This document shows, one piece after another, positions 1 to 10,806 of a stretch of DNA of 64,000 nt; position 1 is the first letter of the stretch, and each line of letters starts with the position of its first letter. The notes beneath the pieces are model-generated. The model did not search any database. It was not told the DNA's origin and saw nothing but the letters and a program-made list of their open reading frames with translations. The DNA comes from Darksidea phi (taxonomy: Eukaryota; Ascomycota; Dothideomycetes; Pleosporales; Lentitheciaceae): positions 131,673 to 195,672 of the forward strand of contig JASJFT010000068.1 in NCBI GenBank assembly GCA_030770425.1. The letters run 5' to 3'. Both the position numbers and the translations under genes were made by a program.

Positions 1-119
1 TGGGGGTGACAGACGGACTGGCAATGAATGTTGATCCTCGCGCCTTCCGTGCACGGGCCTCTTGCCACCCAACGTCACAAGCCACTAGCGAAGTTGCTTA
101 ATCTTCTCCCCTCTGAACC

Positions 120-580
120 GCAAGATTATCGAAAAACAGATCTTCAGCCTACACGCCAACTTTCTCATACCTCACATACGCCGCCTGGGGTTATCATACC
201 TCACATATGCCATCGGAGGCTATCGAAAAGTAGACCTACACGCCAAGGTTATCATACCTCACATACGCCACCTGGGGTTATCATACCTCGCATACGCCGC
301 CTGGGATTATCATACCTCACATATGCCATCTGAGGCTATCGAAAAATAGACCTACACGCCAAGGTTATCATACCTCATATACGCCGCCTGGGGTTATCAT
401 ACCTCGCATATACCACCTGAGGTTATCGAAGAATAGATCTTCAGCCTCCACGCCAAGGTTATCATACCTCGCATATGCCACCTGAGGCTATCGAAAAATA
501 GATCTTCACTGAAGCCTACACGCCAAGGTTATCATACCTCACATACGCCACCTGGGGTTATCGAAAAACATATCTACCGC
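120..580. repeat. Compound minisatellite
   Basis: About nine copies of a roughly 28-29 bp unit starting GGTTATCATACCTCACAT and ending near CGCCGCCTG lie between about 160 and 580. Several copies are separated by a second, related block of about 30 bp (GGCTATCGAAAAATAGAC, then CTACACGCCAA), giving a higher-order pattern of short and long units. Copies differ by point changes (CACATACG, CGCATATG, CATATACG), so the array is diverged and not recently expanded. A 101-codon open frame runs across it from 28 to 333, but it simply reads the repeat. The array may continue beyond the left edge. I see no gene here. Confidence 0.9.
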
Positions 581-657
581 CACCTTGGCAGCTATAACGC
601 TCACCCCGTTCATGGGGGCCTTGTAGACCGATGTATTTTTCTATCAAAATCTCATCC

Positions 658-2683
658 ATGGCGGCGGACAAGTACAAGAAGGACACGCGCCCTTGGAGGC
701 GATTCGCCATCGCTGCGATATTCGTACTTGCGCTTTATCTGCTCTGGTACCCCTTTACTAGCCATTCACCGTGGGGTTCCGATACGATGCAGTGGCAGGA
801 GACAGCTCTTGCAAAAAAGCAGTCTGAATTGGACAAGATACCGGTGGAATGGCGGCTCTCAAAAGATGTCATAGAAGAGTCACTGAAGCGGAAAGCGATT
901 GCAGGACCGTTTATCGAAAGTCTTCTAGATGAGGAAAGCCGCCGCATTACTCTCCTGGACCCCGTTGAGATTGTTGAATGTACGGGCAATGGGTCTCTCT
1001 CGGTGTATAATGTCGTCCGAGCATTTTCCAAGAGAGCTGCAATCGGACATCAAATTGTGAGTCGAGAGCTTCGATGGACTTGCGCTAATTAATTTAGCGA
1101 TAGAATTCAAACCTTCTCGAGATCGGATTCAATGTCGCACTCGATCGAGCTCGCGAGCTTGACAATTTCTACAGGGAGCATAACAAACCCATCGGCCCTC
1201 TCCATGGCTTGCCGATTACATTGAAAGACCATTTTCACGTCAAAGGGATGGAGACGACCTTCGCTTACGTTGGTTGGGTTGGCACCTTTGAGGGCAAGAA
1301 AGGTACTGGCAAAGAGCGTGTCTTCCAAAGTGAATTGATTGAAGAGCTCGTCACCCTCGGCGCAATCGTGATAGGAAAGGTTTGCACCTCAAAGCTTTTC
1401 CAAACCCAAAGAAAAACCTAATTGTTGGACCAGTCTTCTCTAGTCACTACTACATGGTCTCCTGAGACCAACAACAACATCCTGGGATATCAGCTTAACC
1501 CATGGAACCAGTTACTGTCGGCTGGTGGCTCCTCTGGTGGGGAAGGTGCGGTACAAGGTCTAAGGGGAAGCGCGATGGGGTTTGGGTCTGACTCGGGTGG
1601 TTCTGTTGGTATGCCTGCAGCCTTCAATGGTGTATACAGCCACAAGCCATCCTCTGGACGGATATCCTTCAAAGATGCTCCAGCTTCTGGAAAATCAAAC
1701 CTGGTCATTCCTGGTGTAGTTGGGATCCTAGGTCCCTCGGTTTCATCTCTCAAGTTGATGTTCAAATCGTTGCAGTCGACCGAACCGTGGAAGCGAGATC
1801 CGCTTGTACTCGCGCTTGGCTACAGGGAGGAGCGAGAATATGACCCACAGAGAGACCCGCTGCCGGCATTTGGAATCATGAAAGACGATGGGACAGTTCG
1901 GCCTCATCCGCCAATTGCTCGCGCCATGGATATCGTCGAGAAAGCTTTGCAGAAGGCAGGCCTTGACACGATTGCGTGGGATCCGCCATCACATAGCGAA
2001 ACTTCCGCGATTCATGGTCCGATCGCGCGCGGCGATGGGTGTCCCGATGCTTATAAGAACATCCAGCTGTCTGGAGAAGCTATCGTGTCTCAGATAGCGC
2101 ATTTGTTTCGCGGGGGTAAGCTAAAGCCTCCAATGTCACTGGTCGATTGGGAGGATGTTGTGTTGCATATGCAAGACTATCGCACCAGATATCGAGCGTA
2201 CTGGGAATCTTCATCCCAGGCAACCTCAGACGATCGACCCGTTGAGACTTTTATAGTCCCGATCGCTCCTCATGCTGCGTTGATACCTGGGAAGTTTTAC
2301 TACACTCGTAAGTGTCTCCTACCTACCGCCAAATAGCGAACTGATTGTATGTCCAGCATACTCTAGCTTCGTTAATGTGCTTGGCTATTGCTCCGTTGTC
2401 ATCCAAGTGACTACCGCGAGGAAAGACATTGATTTAGTTCCGGGGAATTATACACCTCTAGGCGACAAAGACAAGCGGAGTATGGATGCTTGTAAGTTCG
2501 CTTGCCCTCCAAATGTACGGATGTATGACTTATGAGGATACAGATGATGCTGAGGCTTATGATGGTGCTCCCGCAGCTGTACAAATTATCGGGCGGCAGC
2601 ACGAGGAGGAGAGATTACTGTCGCTTGCTCAATTGGTGGTGGATGCTGTACAACGTTACAAGTCCGGCGGGAAGATCATCTGA
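658..2683 (+). CDS. Membrane-anchored amidase (amidase-signature family)
   Basis: Predicted to hydrolyse a C-N amide bond; the substrate is unknown. I join five exons: 658-1056, 1104-1379, 1434-2307, 2357-2491 and 2544-2683, giving about 607 residues. An in-frame ATG at 631 would add nine residues. A hydrophobic stretch near residues 14-31 (FAIAAIFVLALYLLWY) predicts an N-terminal membrane anchor. The Ser-cisSer-Lys triad is complete: Lys in ITLKDHF (about 174), cis-Ser in GGSSGGEGA (about 258) and nucleophile Ser in DSGGSVGMPA (about 282). The C-terminal GAPAAVQIIGRQHEEE block is typical of fungal acetamidase-like and FAAH-like proteins. All introns have GT..AG ends and restore the frame. 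Alternative: another subfamily of the same fold. Confidence 0.88.
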
Positions 2684-3437
2684 TTGTACGAACGCACAAG
2701 ATCCGAACCATGGAATATTTTCACCGTCCTCAGCAGCACTGTTGATAGCATTCATTGCTAGGTCATTTGAAATTTCTTTTGTCACGTCTTTTCTTACTTT
2801 CCTAAGACAATGACTTCCAAGAAAAGCGGCTCATCGTCGCCTTACGCTCGCAAACGTGTCCATGCGGGCTTGGATCCTGTGCGTACACTCTGGTCATGAT
2901 GCTCTCCCGTCGGAGTCACCCAATCGATGAGAATCAGTCAGTCTGGGAGTCTCTTTTCAGTCTAGGAGACTGTTCGTTTCGCTCGCTTTAGCTTGCTTTG
3001 GTCAAGTACAATCTCTTTACACCGTAGCTACAAACATGTTCATTACGTTAATCGAGGTGCCCGAACGAGCGAATCGACAGACCGTGTAGATAATAGCCTT
3101 CAACATCAAAATTATTCGAACAAACTTCGTAGTCTCTTTTGTACACAAGCGTCCGCATTAGTCGTCGCGTAACTAAGGTTCGACGTCAATGATGTGGGTG
3201 GATCTGGGATAAGTGGTTCCTTACGGAAAACCGTTTCCGCGATCGCCTCAACATAAAACGACCTGCTCAAAAAACCTACAAATATGCACAGTTTGGTGTT
3301 CTTAGGCTTGGCGGGGGCTTGGCAGCTGCCCCTGCTTTTAAAGGCGACCTCTGTACCTGCGCGTTCATCCTCGACTCTACTCACAGCTAGCCGAACTTTC
3401 ATTGTCTCACGTACTGGCCGGTATATAGGCAATCCCA
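2684..3437. other. Intergenic region
   Basis: About 750 bp between the amidase stop and the phosphotransferase-like start. A 124-codon minus-strand frame at 3112-3486 has no recognisable motif and overlaps the next gene, so I do not call it. The stretch presumably holds the amidase 3' UTR and the promoter of the downstream gene. Confidence 0.6.
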
Positions 3438-4779
3438 ATGCCGACGACTGACGAAACAACCACCCGGGTGGCCTGCGGTGGCGCACAGCACGGCCTGAAA
3501 TGGGTAAGAGAAACGTTCGGCTTGAGGCCTGTATGGACGGTGGACCCTAGCATACAGTGTATCAAGGATATTTGCCACCAGTTGATCAAAGAGTCTTGCC
3601 CGCTGGATCTCTGCAATATCGAAACAAAAATCGAGTTTCTGGACGAGGGTGCCTTCAATCGCGTTTATAGGATTGAGACTAGAGACTGGTATTGTTGAGA
3701 CCCATACCTTTTTCAGATACGCCTTCCGTGTTTCGTTGCCAGTGGATCCACAGTTGAAGATTTTGAGCGAGGCGGCAACTATCCGATATCTGAAGACGTT
3801 CGCCGCTATTCCTGTTCCAACAATCTTTCACAGCGTCCACAGCGCAAAGAACGCTCTCGGCTTTGAATGGATGCTTCAGACCTCCATTTCAGGGCACAAG
3901 CTCTCTTCTATATGGAACCAGCTTGGAGATAATGGTCGCATGTGGATGGTTCAGCAACTTGCCGAGATACAGACTACGCTGTTCCGCAAAGCAAGGTTTC
4001 ACCAGATCGGCAATATATACTGTAGGGAAGACCAACGGAGATCTCATCGACAGGCTCAAGACAGCTTAGCCGAAAGTAGCCTGGATCGATTCTATTTAGG
4101 CAAGATCGTGTCCAGCCCATTCCTACTAAGGAGGGCCACTGGAGCAATTGTCAACCGAGGGCCTTTTCGGACAGCTGCCGAATGGCTCTCTGCCCGGCTC
4201 GAAAATGTTGTACTTGAACACGAAAGACTGCAAGAATCTTCCGACGGGGATGATCTGGAGGTCGCTAAAAGGTCGGGAGAAATCGCCCGGCGACTCCTCG
4301 CTCTGCTTCCCAAGTACTTTCCGGATGATGGATCGATAGAAGAGACCTTTCTATTTCGCGAGGATCTGAGCCAGGGAAACATCTTTTGCAGCGAAAACGG
4401 CACCATCACAGCAATCCCGGACTGGGAGGCAACACCTTGCCTGCCACTTTGGACAGCGTACGATTTCCCGCAGTTACTGCAAGGGCCGAATTACCCAGAG
4501 GAGCCTGATCCGTCAACATATGGTCGTGAGGCGGATGATCCACTTTATCAAGATCACCTGCTGATGTGGCAACAAACGAAGATGAAAGACAAGTATATGG
4601 ATACTATGGGACGTATATGGCTGGAATGGTTGGGAGAGCATTCGGATATGAAAGGACGTGCCCGGCGGGATTTTCGCATTGCTGTGGAATTGTGTGACTC
4701 TGAGCTGTCATGGAAGATGATAACGAGATGGTTAGAGGGAAATGATAAGCTGCAATGCACGGACGATATATCCGGTTAG
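3438..4779 (+). pseudogene. APH-type phosphotransferase, reading frame disrupted
   Basis: Resembles fungal aminoglycoside-phosphotransferase/choline-kinase fold proteins. The first part (3438 to about 3685) encodes an N-lobe with EFLDEGAFNRVYRIE, a glycine-rich nucleotide-binding region. The rest, in another frame (about 3690-4779), carries RVSLPVDPQLKILSE, ALGFEWMLQTSISG, the catalytic-loop-like EDLSQGNIFCSENG and the metal-binding-like AIPDWEATPCLPLW. The two halves meet around 3680-3717. The only GT..AG pair there, 3689-3716, would be a 28-nt intron and would create TGA at the join; no other donor keeps the conserved blocks in phase. So this is a frameshifted pseudogene, a base-call error, or a non-canonical intron. 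Beyond the break the frame is open for more than 350 codons, which suggests a recent change or an error. Confidence 0.65.
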
Positions 4780-5706
4780 ATCTCGACTAGCTCTTGGACG
4801 GTGCACCTTCTAGAGGGCCATATGGAGTTATCAGACGACTGATGAGAATTGACGATTATCCTATGGTAAGCTGAACTCCATGTGTGGCCAATGGACGGTT
4901 CGTATTTTCTGCTTTCATGTTTTGCCTTCCTGTCTACAAGACCTCATAGTCTAGAAGACCAATTCTATAACACAAAACCTCCAAGTGAATTTCAGGAGAG
5001 ACTACTACTATTCTATTCTATCGGAAATACTATCACCCTACCAAATCTGGCCCATCACATGCGCATCTTTTGAAGCCACAGTTCAGAAGAGCCTGCCAAG
5101 GCCCGGAGACCGAGTTCTGGCATCCCTGCAGGTGGGTCCAAGTTATTCTAGCAGAGTTCTCTTAACGGCTGTCAGATGCAAGCGATACACAAATAGGAAG
5201 TAGCAAGCTACCTTGGAATCGTTGGGCACCCGTAAGAAGACGGATGCTCCGCTGCATTGTGATGGCCTTAATATGAGGCCGATGTTGGCTTGGCAGCCAG
5301 GCACGCCGCATACTATCTGCACGAACGGCTAATAACCTCAACATGAGCCCAAGCGGCCAGCGGAACAAGAAGCAGATGGTGGCGTTAACACCCCTAACAT
5401 AAGGCGTCCAAACTAAAGCCCCGTAAAATGGAACAAACCACCATCACCACTCGATTCGTAAGGCATCCAACCCAGATCTGCATCCTCCAATCTCGATTAG
5501 CCCCTGCTGGGGTCATAGCCACACTCAAAATGACACCCGAACGTCGTTGCACTCAGCGTCGCTCGTCATCTTTCAGTTCTCCTCGTTTGTTCCGTTTGCG
5601 CATTCTCTCTTCTTCGCGCAACAGGAGCTGCGAGGCATACAGTGTCCTTTGCGCCTGTTCAACACCAAACGCACGTTGACGTCGCAGCAAGCGCGTCCCT
5701 TCCCTA
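4780..5706. other. Intergenic region before the GH72-like gene
   Basis: About 930 bp. Short open frames on both strands (for example 5428-5679 and 5547-5810) show no domains and overlap each other. It probably contains the phosphotransferase-like 3' end and the promoter and 5' UTR of the glucanosyltransferase-like gene. No repeat or RNA gene seen. Confidence 0.6.
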
Positions 5707-7595
5707 ATGCCCTGCCTTTTCAACCTTTTGATCGCGTATGCGCTGCTAGCGTGTCAAATCGCCAATGCCATCCCCACCATTTCGACCAAAGGCAACCGGT
5801 TCTTCACTAGCGAAGGCAGTCGGTTCTTCATCAAAGGCATCGCTTACCAGCCCGACCTTACCAATTATAACGGCCTTACCGACGGCAAACAATGCGCTAT
5901 TGACGCGAAGCTGATAAAGGACCTGGGAGCAAACGTCATTCGCACTTATGCTGTGGACCCGACGCTGAACCATGATGATTGTATGAGTGCGTTTGAGGCG
6001 CAGGGCATTTATGTCATCGTTGATATGACGACTCCGCTCCATGCTGTGGATAGGGTGAGTGTTCCCGTCTCTGCGTCTTGGGAGCGAGAATGGGAGACTG
6101 GGTTCTAGGCCGCTAACATTTGAGCAATGATAGAGCAATCCTAAGTGGACAATCGACCTCCGCAACGACTTCGCCAAAGTTATCGATGGCTTTCAAGGCT
6201 ACGACAACTTAATGGCTTTCTTTGCTGGCAACGAAATTATAAATGACCGTGAGCCCCATCCCAAACCACCAAGCTGAAGTCTACATGCGCTCATGATCCC
6301 TAGAATCTACTACCCAAGTAGCCCCTTATATTAAAGCCATCGTCGCCGACATGAAGGCCTACCGAGACTTAATGAAATACCGCACCATCCCAATCGGCTA
6401 CTCCGCCGCCGACATCGCCGCCGTCCGCCCCCAAATGCAGGACTACTTCGCCTGCGGCCCTGCAAACACATCCGTCGATTTCTACGCCCACAACAAGTAC
6501 TCGTGGTGCGGTGAGAGCTCCATGGCTGAATCCGGATACGACACACTGTACGAAGAGGCAAACAACTACAATGTTCCTATCTTCCTGAGCGAAACGAGAT
6601 GCAACACAGGAAACAACAACCCTCGCACCTTTGACGACCAAGTAGCCATGCTAGGCCGCGAGATGAATGAGCGGTACTCGGGCAACATCATCTACGAGTG
6701 GGCGCAGCAGGAGAGCAATTACGGGCTAGTATCATACAGCAATGACAAGGCGAGCGGGACCCCGAGTCTGCTGGGCGACTACACACGTCTGAAGTCTCAA
6801 TGGGTGACCCTCAATCCCACGGGCATCCCAGCCTCCAAGTACAACCCCAACTTGACAAGACGTCCCTGTCCAGCCTCCACATCGAGCGGCTGGCTTGTAG
6901 ACAAGGAAGCCAGTCTTCCGACGCTAGGTACATCGGGATTCTCGGCACCTACGGGGCCTAGATCAACACCAACCACTTCACCTACCGGAACGGCAAGCGG
7001 CAGCGAGGGCACCGATCCTATAGAGGACGCATTTGCGCAAGCCAACCAAGGAAATAAGAAGAAGAAGAAAAAGCCCATCGGTGCCATTGCAGGCGGTATT
7101 CTGGGCGGTTTAATCGTTATCGCGTTGCTTTTGGGCGTGATACTGATCCTGCTCCGCCGTAAACGGAAGCAACTCTCCGCAACAGAAGCCCAAGAAGCTG
7201 GAGCAGGAGCTGCCCAAGGCCCGCTAGACGAAGGAGTCGTACGCAACGAGCAAGACAAGACGCAGCAGAACGACTTTTACGGTCCGGACTACCATGAATT
7301 ACACGGCCAGCCCGCGAGGCAAGAGCTGGATCCAGCGAGGGGGCAGATCGCTCCTATGCCGGCGCCCGAATTGGCGTCGCAACGGGTACCGCCCGAAGAA
7401 AGGACTGCAAGAGATGGAGCGGATCGGGAAAGCACGCCTGTGTTGGGTGTCGGCGGAGAGAATACGAACGCGGAGCCGTCGCCGTTTGTGCACAGGCAGA
7501 GGGATATGGAGATGGAGTGGCTTGAGAATGAGGAAGCGAAATTGCGGGAAAGGAGAGAGTTGCTGAGGAGGCAGAACGGTGGGGACACTACTTAA
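5707..7595 (+). CDS. GH72-like beta-1,3-glucanosyltransferase with C-terminal transmembrane helix
   Basis: Predicted to cut and rejoin beta-1,3-glucan chains at the cell surface. Exons 5707-6054, 6134-6248 and 6304-7595 give about 584 residues. There is a signal peptide (about 1-21), then the GH72 domain starting near GNRFFTSEGSRFFIKGIAYQ. The general acid/base is Glu in FFAGNEIIND (about 150) and the nucleophile Glu in FLSETRC (about 251). After about residue 335 comes a Ser/Thr/Pro-rich stalk, a run of six lysines, a glycine-rich hydrophobic helix (about 412-438, GAIAGGILGGLIVIALLLG), RRKRK, and a polar tail of about 145 residues. Family members usually end in a GPI signal, sometimes with an X8/CBM43 module; here neither is visible. 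Topology outside-helix-cytosol is inferred from the signal peptide and the basic flank. Confidence 0.9.
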
Positions 7596-8121
7596 TTTGT
7601 AGTGCACATGAAAGAAGTTGTTGATACCCCCTGAAATAGTTCATGTAATTTCTCGTCGTGGAATATTATACAGGTATTACACCATCATGATTGAGTCCAG
7701 CCCCCCTTGAATGCTTCACAGCCTCTCTAGCCGCCACCTGCCCACCGACTTCACTGTGCTATATTCTGCCCTTCACCATGGGCTTGCCATGAATAGATGG
7801 TGTTTTATCACGCAAGATTAGTAAAAAGCATTGACGGACGTTGACGCAGCACCCTATACCCCCACGTAGCCTCTCAAACCCTTGATTCCGTACAATATCC
7901 AACAATGGCGATTTGTATATAGTGCTTCGTCGTTGCAAACCTTGGAGCGACTCTGCTCCCTGCAGTGCGATCCCCAACACCAGACACCCGAGTATCAGAG
8001 CGGCAGCCTCACTGTAGTCGGATAGTTCACCGGCGCGCGTGGACCGAAGGTTTATATATGTGCATCATCCTGACAGTCTTCTACAACCATAACTCCCCAG
8101 AGTACCGAGAGGGGTAGATTT
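7596..8121. other. Convergent 3' intergenic region
   Basis: About 525 bp between the 3' ends of the GH72-like gene and the Zn2Cys6 regulator. A 73-codon minus-strand frame (7759-7980) has no recognisable features and is not called. Expected to carry both polyadenylation regions. Confidence 0.6.
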
Positions 8122-10420
8122 TCACCACGTAATATCCGCAAAAGCGGACCTGAGGACTTCGGTTCGAGTCTTCTGCATTTCAGGCGCGCTGACCATGTCC
8201 AAAATCTCCAGTGTCTTCCGCGCATCTTCTTTTGCTTGCATGAGCAAAGGGTCGGCTGCGGGGCTCATGCCCTCGTGTGTTGGGGAAAGTGGCTGCTCCT
8301 GAGTACCCAGGATGCGCGCCATGAGAAGCTACTCAGTATTAGCGATGCGTCATTCAACGCGTTGATGTTTCTTTTCGGCTACAGGCAATGATGTAGACTT
8401 ACCGCTTCTTCAAAAGCGCGATGCTGGAACACCCACCATACACCAGCATCGACCCGCAGATACTCCCAAAAGTGGAAGAAAGATAGTAACGCCTTTCGTG
8501 CTGATTCGAGTGCACCCCTGACATCACATGTAACGCCGCCCGCCTCATACTCGTCGGCGTAAATGATCATAACGCAGTGCCAGAGGTTACTGCGAAGGAA
8601 CAGATTTTGTCGTAGCCGGCGCGGGTTCGTTGCTGCCAGGTCTTTTATTGTTTCCTCATCCGAAGCGGTTAAGGGACGGGGAAAGGAGCCGAGCAGCTCG
8701 AGGTATTCATTGACAAGACTCTCCTTCTCGGCGGGAGTCTTAGTCAGCGAGCTGCCCAACGAGCGCGGCGTGCAGCAACTCCGTTGCACTAGATTCGCCA
8801 TATGCCACATCGACCTGATATACTGGCGATCGGATAGCTCGTATGAGGGGAAGGCGTCCGTCATGGGTGCAATGCTACTGATGCTCATTGGATTGATCAC
8901 TGGATCAGAGTTGCCATTTGCCGAGGAGCCATTCACATAGTCCTCGAGTTCGTCGGTGAGTGATTCTACCCGGACGTCGGAGAATGTGGCCGTGGGTGGC
9001 AGCTTCAAGAGCACGGTGAGGAACGTATCTTGGAAGAGAACAGCCTGCCACAGCTTTCTACGCTGCTGTTTGTCACTCAGTGAGCAGCGTGGGGTGAAGA
9101 TGTCGGGATCGCGATGAAGGCCCATGGCGTAAGACTGTCGTATGAGGACGCCGCCGAACGACCACGCATCTGAGGCGTGATTGTCGTTCATTAGGAAATA
9201 GCAGATCAACACCATAGCCTGGAGGGTTCTGATGGATGCTTTGCTGAGGTACGAAGATATCCTAAGGGCTTGCTGAGAAGCAGAGACGTAGAACTCGGCG
9301 ATCTGGGCCCGCTCATGGTTGGCTTGATTGGCTGGCGTCGGTATAAACTGGGTGCCCATAGCATAGACGACAAAATGGAGGGCTACCAGTACCGGGTCGG
9401 CAGTCTGTTTCTCGGTAAGAGGCAGCGACCAGAAACGCTCGTAGTCGGCATAGAAATTGCGGCGGTGGACCATAGGATACACAGGGTCGACGGCATCGAA
9501 GTACTTGGCGACTAGGATGTCTGCTTGATCCTTTGCTGGGAGGACGCCAATGACTTCGGGCAGGCCTCCCCGGCTGGTCCAGTAGTTGGCGAAGGGATGC
9601 TCGGAGCCAAGGCCGAAGAAGGGCGAGGCTGTATGGTTGGAATAGGGAATGTTTGAAAGCAGAAAAGGCGAAGATGCGGTCGACGACAAGGACACGCTGC
9701 GATATTGAGACCTGGGCGTCGGAGGGACATGAACCTGTGGGGGTGCGTCAGCTAGGGAGTTAAGCTTCCGCGTAAGCGGGTCACGATCGCCCTGCAAGGT
9801 GGATGTGCCACGACGGGAATAAGAGATGATTACCTGAAGGGCAGGGAGATGGGTCTCGCTCCTGGGCACCGGCAGCGGGGTGCTGTGGTGTTTCTTCGAC
9901 CGGCCTGGGTTGCTCTTGGTGCTGGCACCGCTGTGCATTCGTTAGCAGCGCGGTTGGCGAGGTGTTGAGGCTGAAGAGGCTCTGATCTCGCGACGGCCAT
10001 CTCGACGGATTTCGGATCCCGGGAGGCCATTCGGCAGCGGGCCAGAACCACTTTGTACGACGTGACACTTACTCTGCAGATGCGATCAGATTCGCGACCT
10101 CTGAGTACTTGCACACCGATTGCCGCTTGCCGCACGCGATGCAGACAGGCCGCCCTCGGTCACACTGCGACTGTCAGTGCTGGTCAATTGGATCCCCATT
10201 TCGCGGTGGCCTGGAGGCTCTGCATGCGCTCTGCATGCGCTCTCCATGCGCTCGCCATGCGCTCTCCACCACGGCGGCGACGTACCTTGGTCTTGCGCTC
10301 GACGCATTCCTCGCAGCTCAGCGTCGGCTTGTTGCGCTTCTGCTTCTTCCTCGGGGGCGTGGCCGCGTTCTCCGCCTTCACGCGCGTTGCCATCGCATGG
10401 GCTATGGGTTCCGGGTCCAT
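8122..10420 (-). CDS. Zn2Cys6 fungal transcription factor
   Basis: DNA-binding regulator. Exons read 10420-10286, 10164-10073, 9930-8403 and 8328-8122, about 653 residues. The zinc cluster is split by the first intron: CEECVERKTK ends exon 1 and CDRGRPVCIACGKRQSVC begins exon 2, giving C-X2-C-X6-C-X6-C-X2-C-X6-C. A basic stretch (PPRKKQKRNK) precedes it. The middle fits the fungal-specific transcription factor domain, with AKYFDAVDPVYPMVHRRNF and later FLMNDNHASDAWSFGGVL. A further 42-nt GT..AG stretch (9794-9835, LPALQ to GDRDPL) is a multiple of three without a stop, so it may be an intron (639 residues if spliced) or coding. Target genes are unknown. An alternative upstream start (MSRRQDGLG near 10602) is in another frame and I could not join it. 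Confidence 0.87.
10217..10270. repeat. 11-bp tandem repeat in intron 1 of the Zn2Cys6 gene
   Basis: About five direct copies of an 11-bp unit, GCTCTGCATGC with variants GCTCTCCATGC and GCTCGCCATGC, lie inside the intron that splits the zinc cluster. They make this intron longer (about 121 nt) than most in the window. Copy number is likely to vary between strains; any effect on splicing is unknown. Confidence 0.85.
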
Positions 10421-10806
10421 GGCTGCATGCTCTGTGCTTCACGTCGTGGCCTCACGGGATCGTGCAGCATGGATGTGGAACGGCCCTGAGGGCGTTGCAC
10501 CGTCACGAGAGAGTTGGGCCCAGCAGCATGAGACTTCGGCGCCGGTGGGGGCGTACCGCTAGTGACCTGGGGAACCCCTAGTCCATCTTGGCGTCTTGAC
10601 ATGCTCGAAGCGGACAGTGGCAGCTCTAATTGCAGGTGGACCGCGTCAATCGGATCAATGTGACATCCTTGTGTGTTGATACATGTCTCGTGAAGAGTTC
10701 GTCTAGCTACAATGACATATCCAGCCCATGCAACGCCGCCCAATGTCGATATCCACGCGGAAATGCCGCCCTGATTCCGATCCCACGGTACCCTTCAATC
10801 GGCCCT
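10421..10806. other. Promoter region of the Zn2Cys6 gene
   Basis: About 385 bp between the Zn2Cys6 start and the stop of the next minus-strand gene. It must contain the regulator's promoter and the 3' UTR of the ATRIP/Rad26-like gene. The overlapping short frames show no domains. Confidence 0.55.

Noticed and set aside
120..580. Regular repeats with spacers, CRISPR-like
   Set aside because: Units are adjacent or separated by a related repeat, not by unique spacers, and the genome is fungal. It is a minisatellite.
3689..3716. 28-nt intron joining the two halves of the phosphotransferase-like gene
   Set aside because: Below the usual minimum length for fungal introns, and the join creates a TGA stop.
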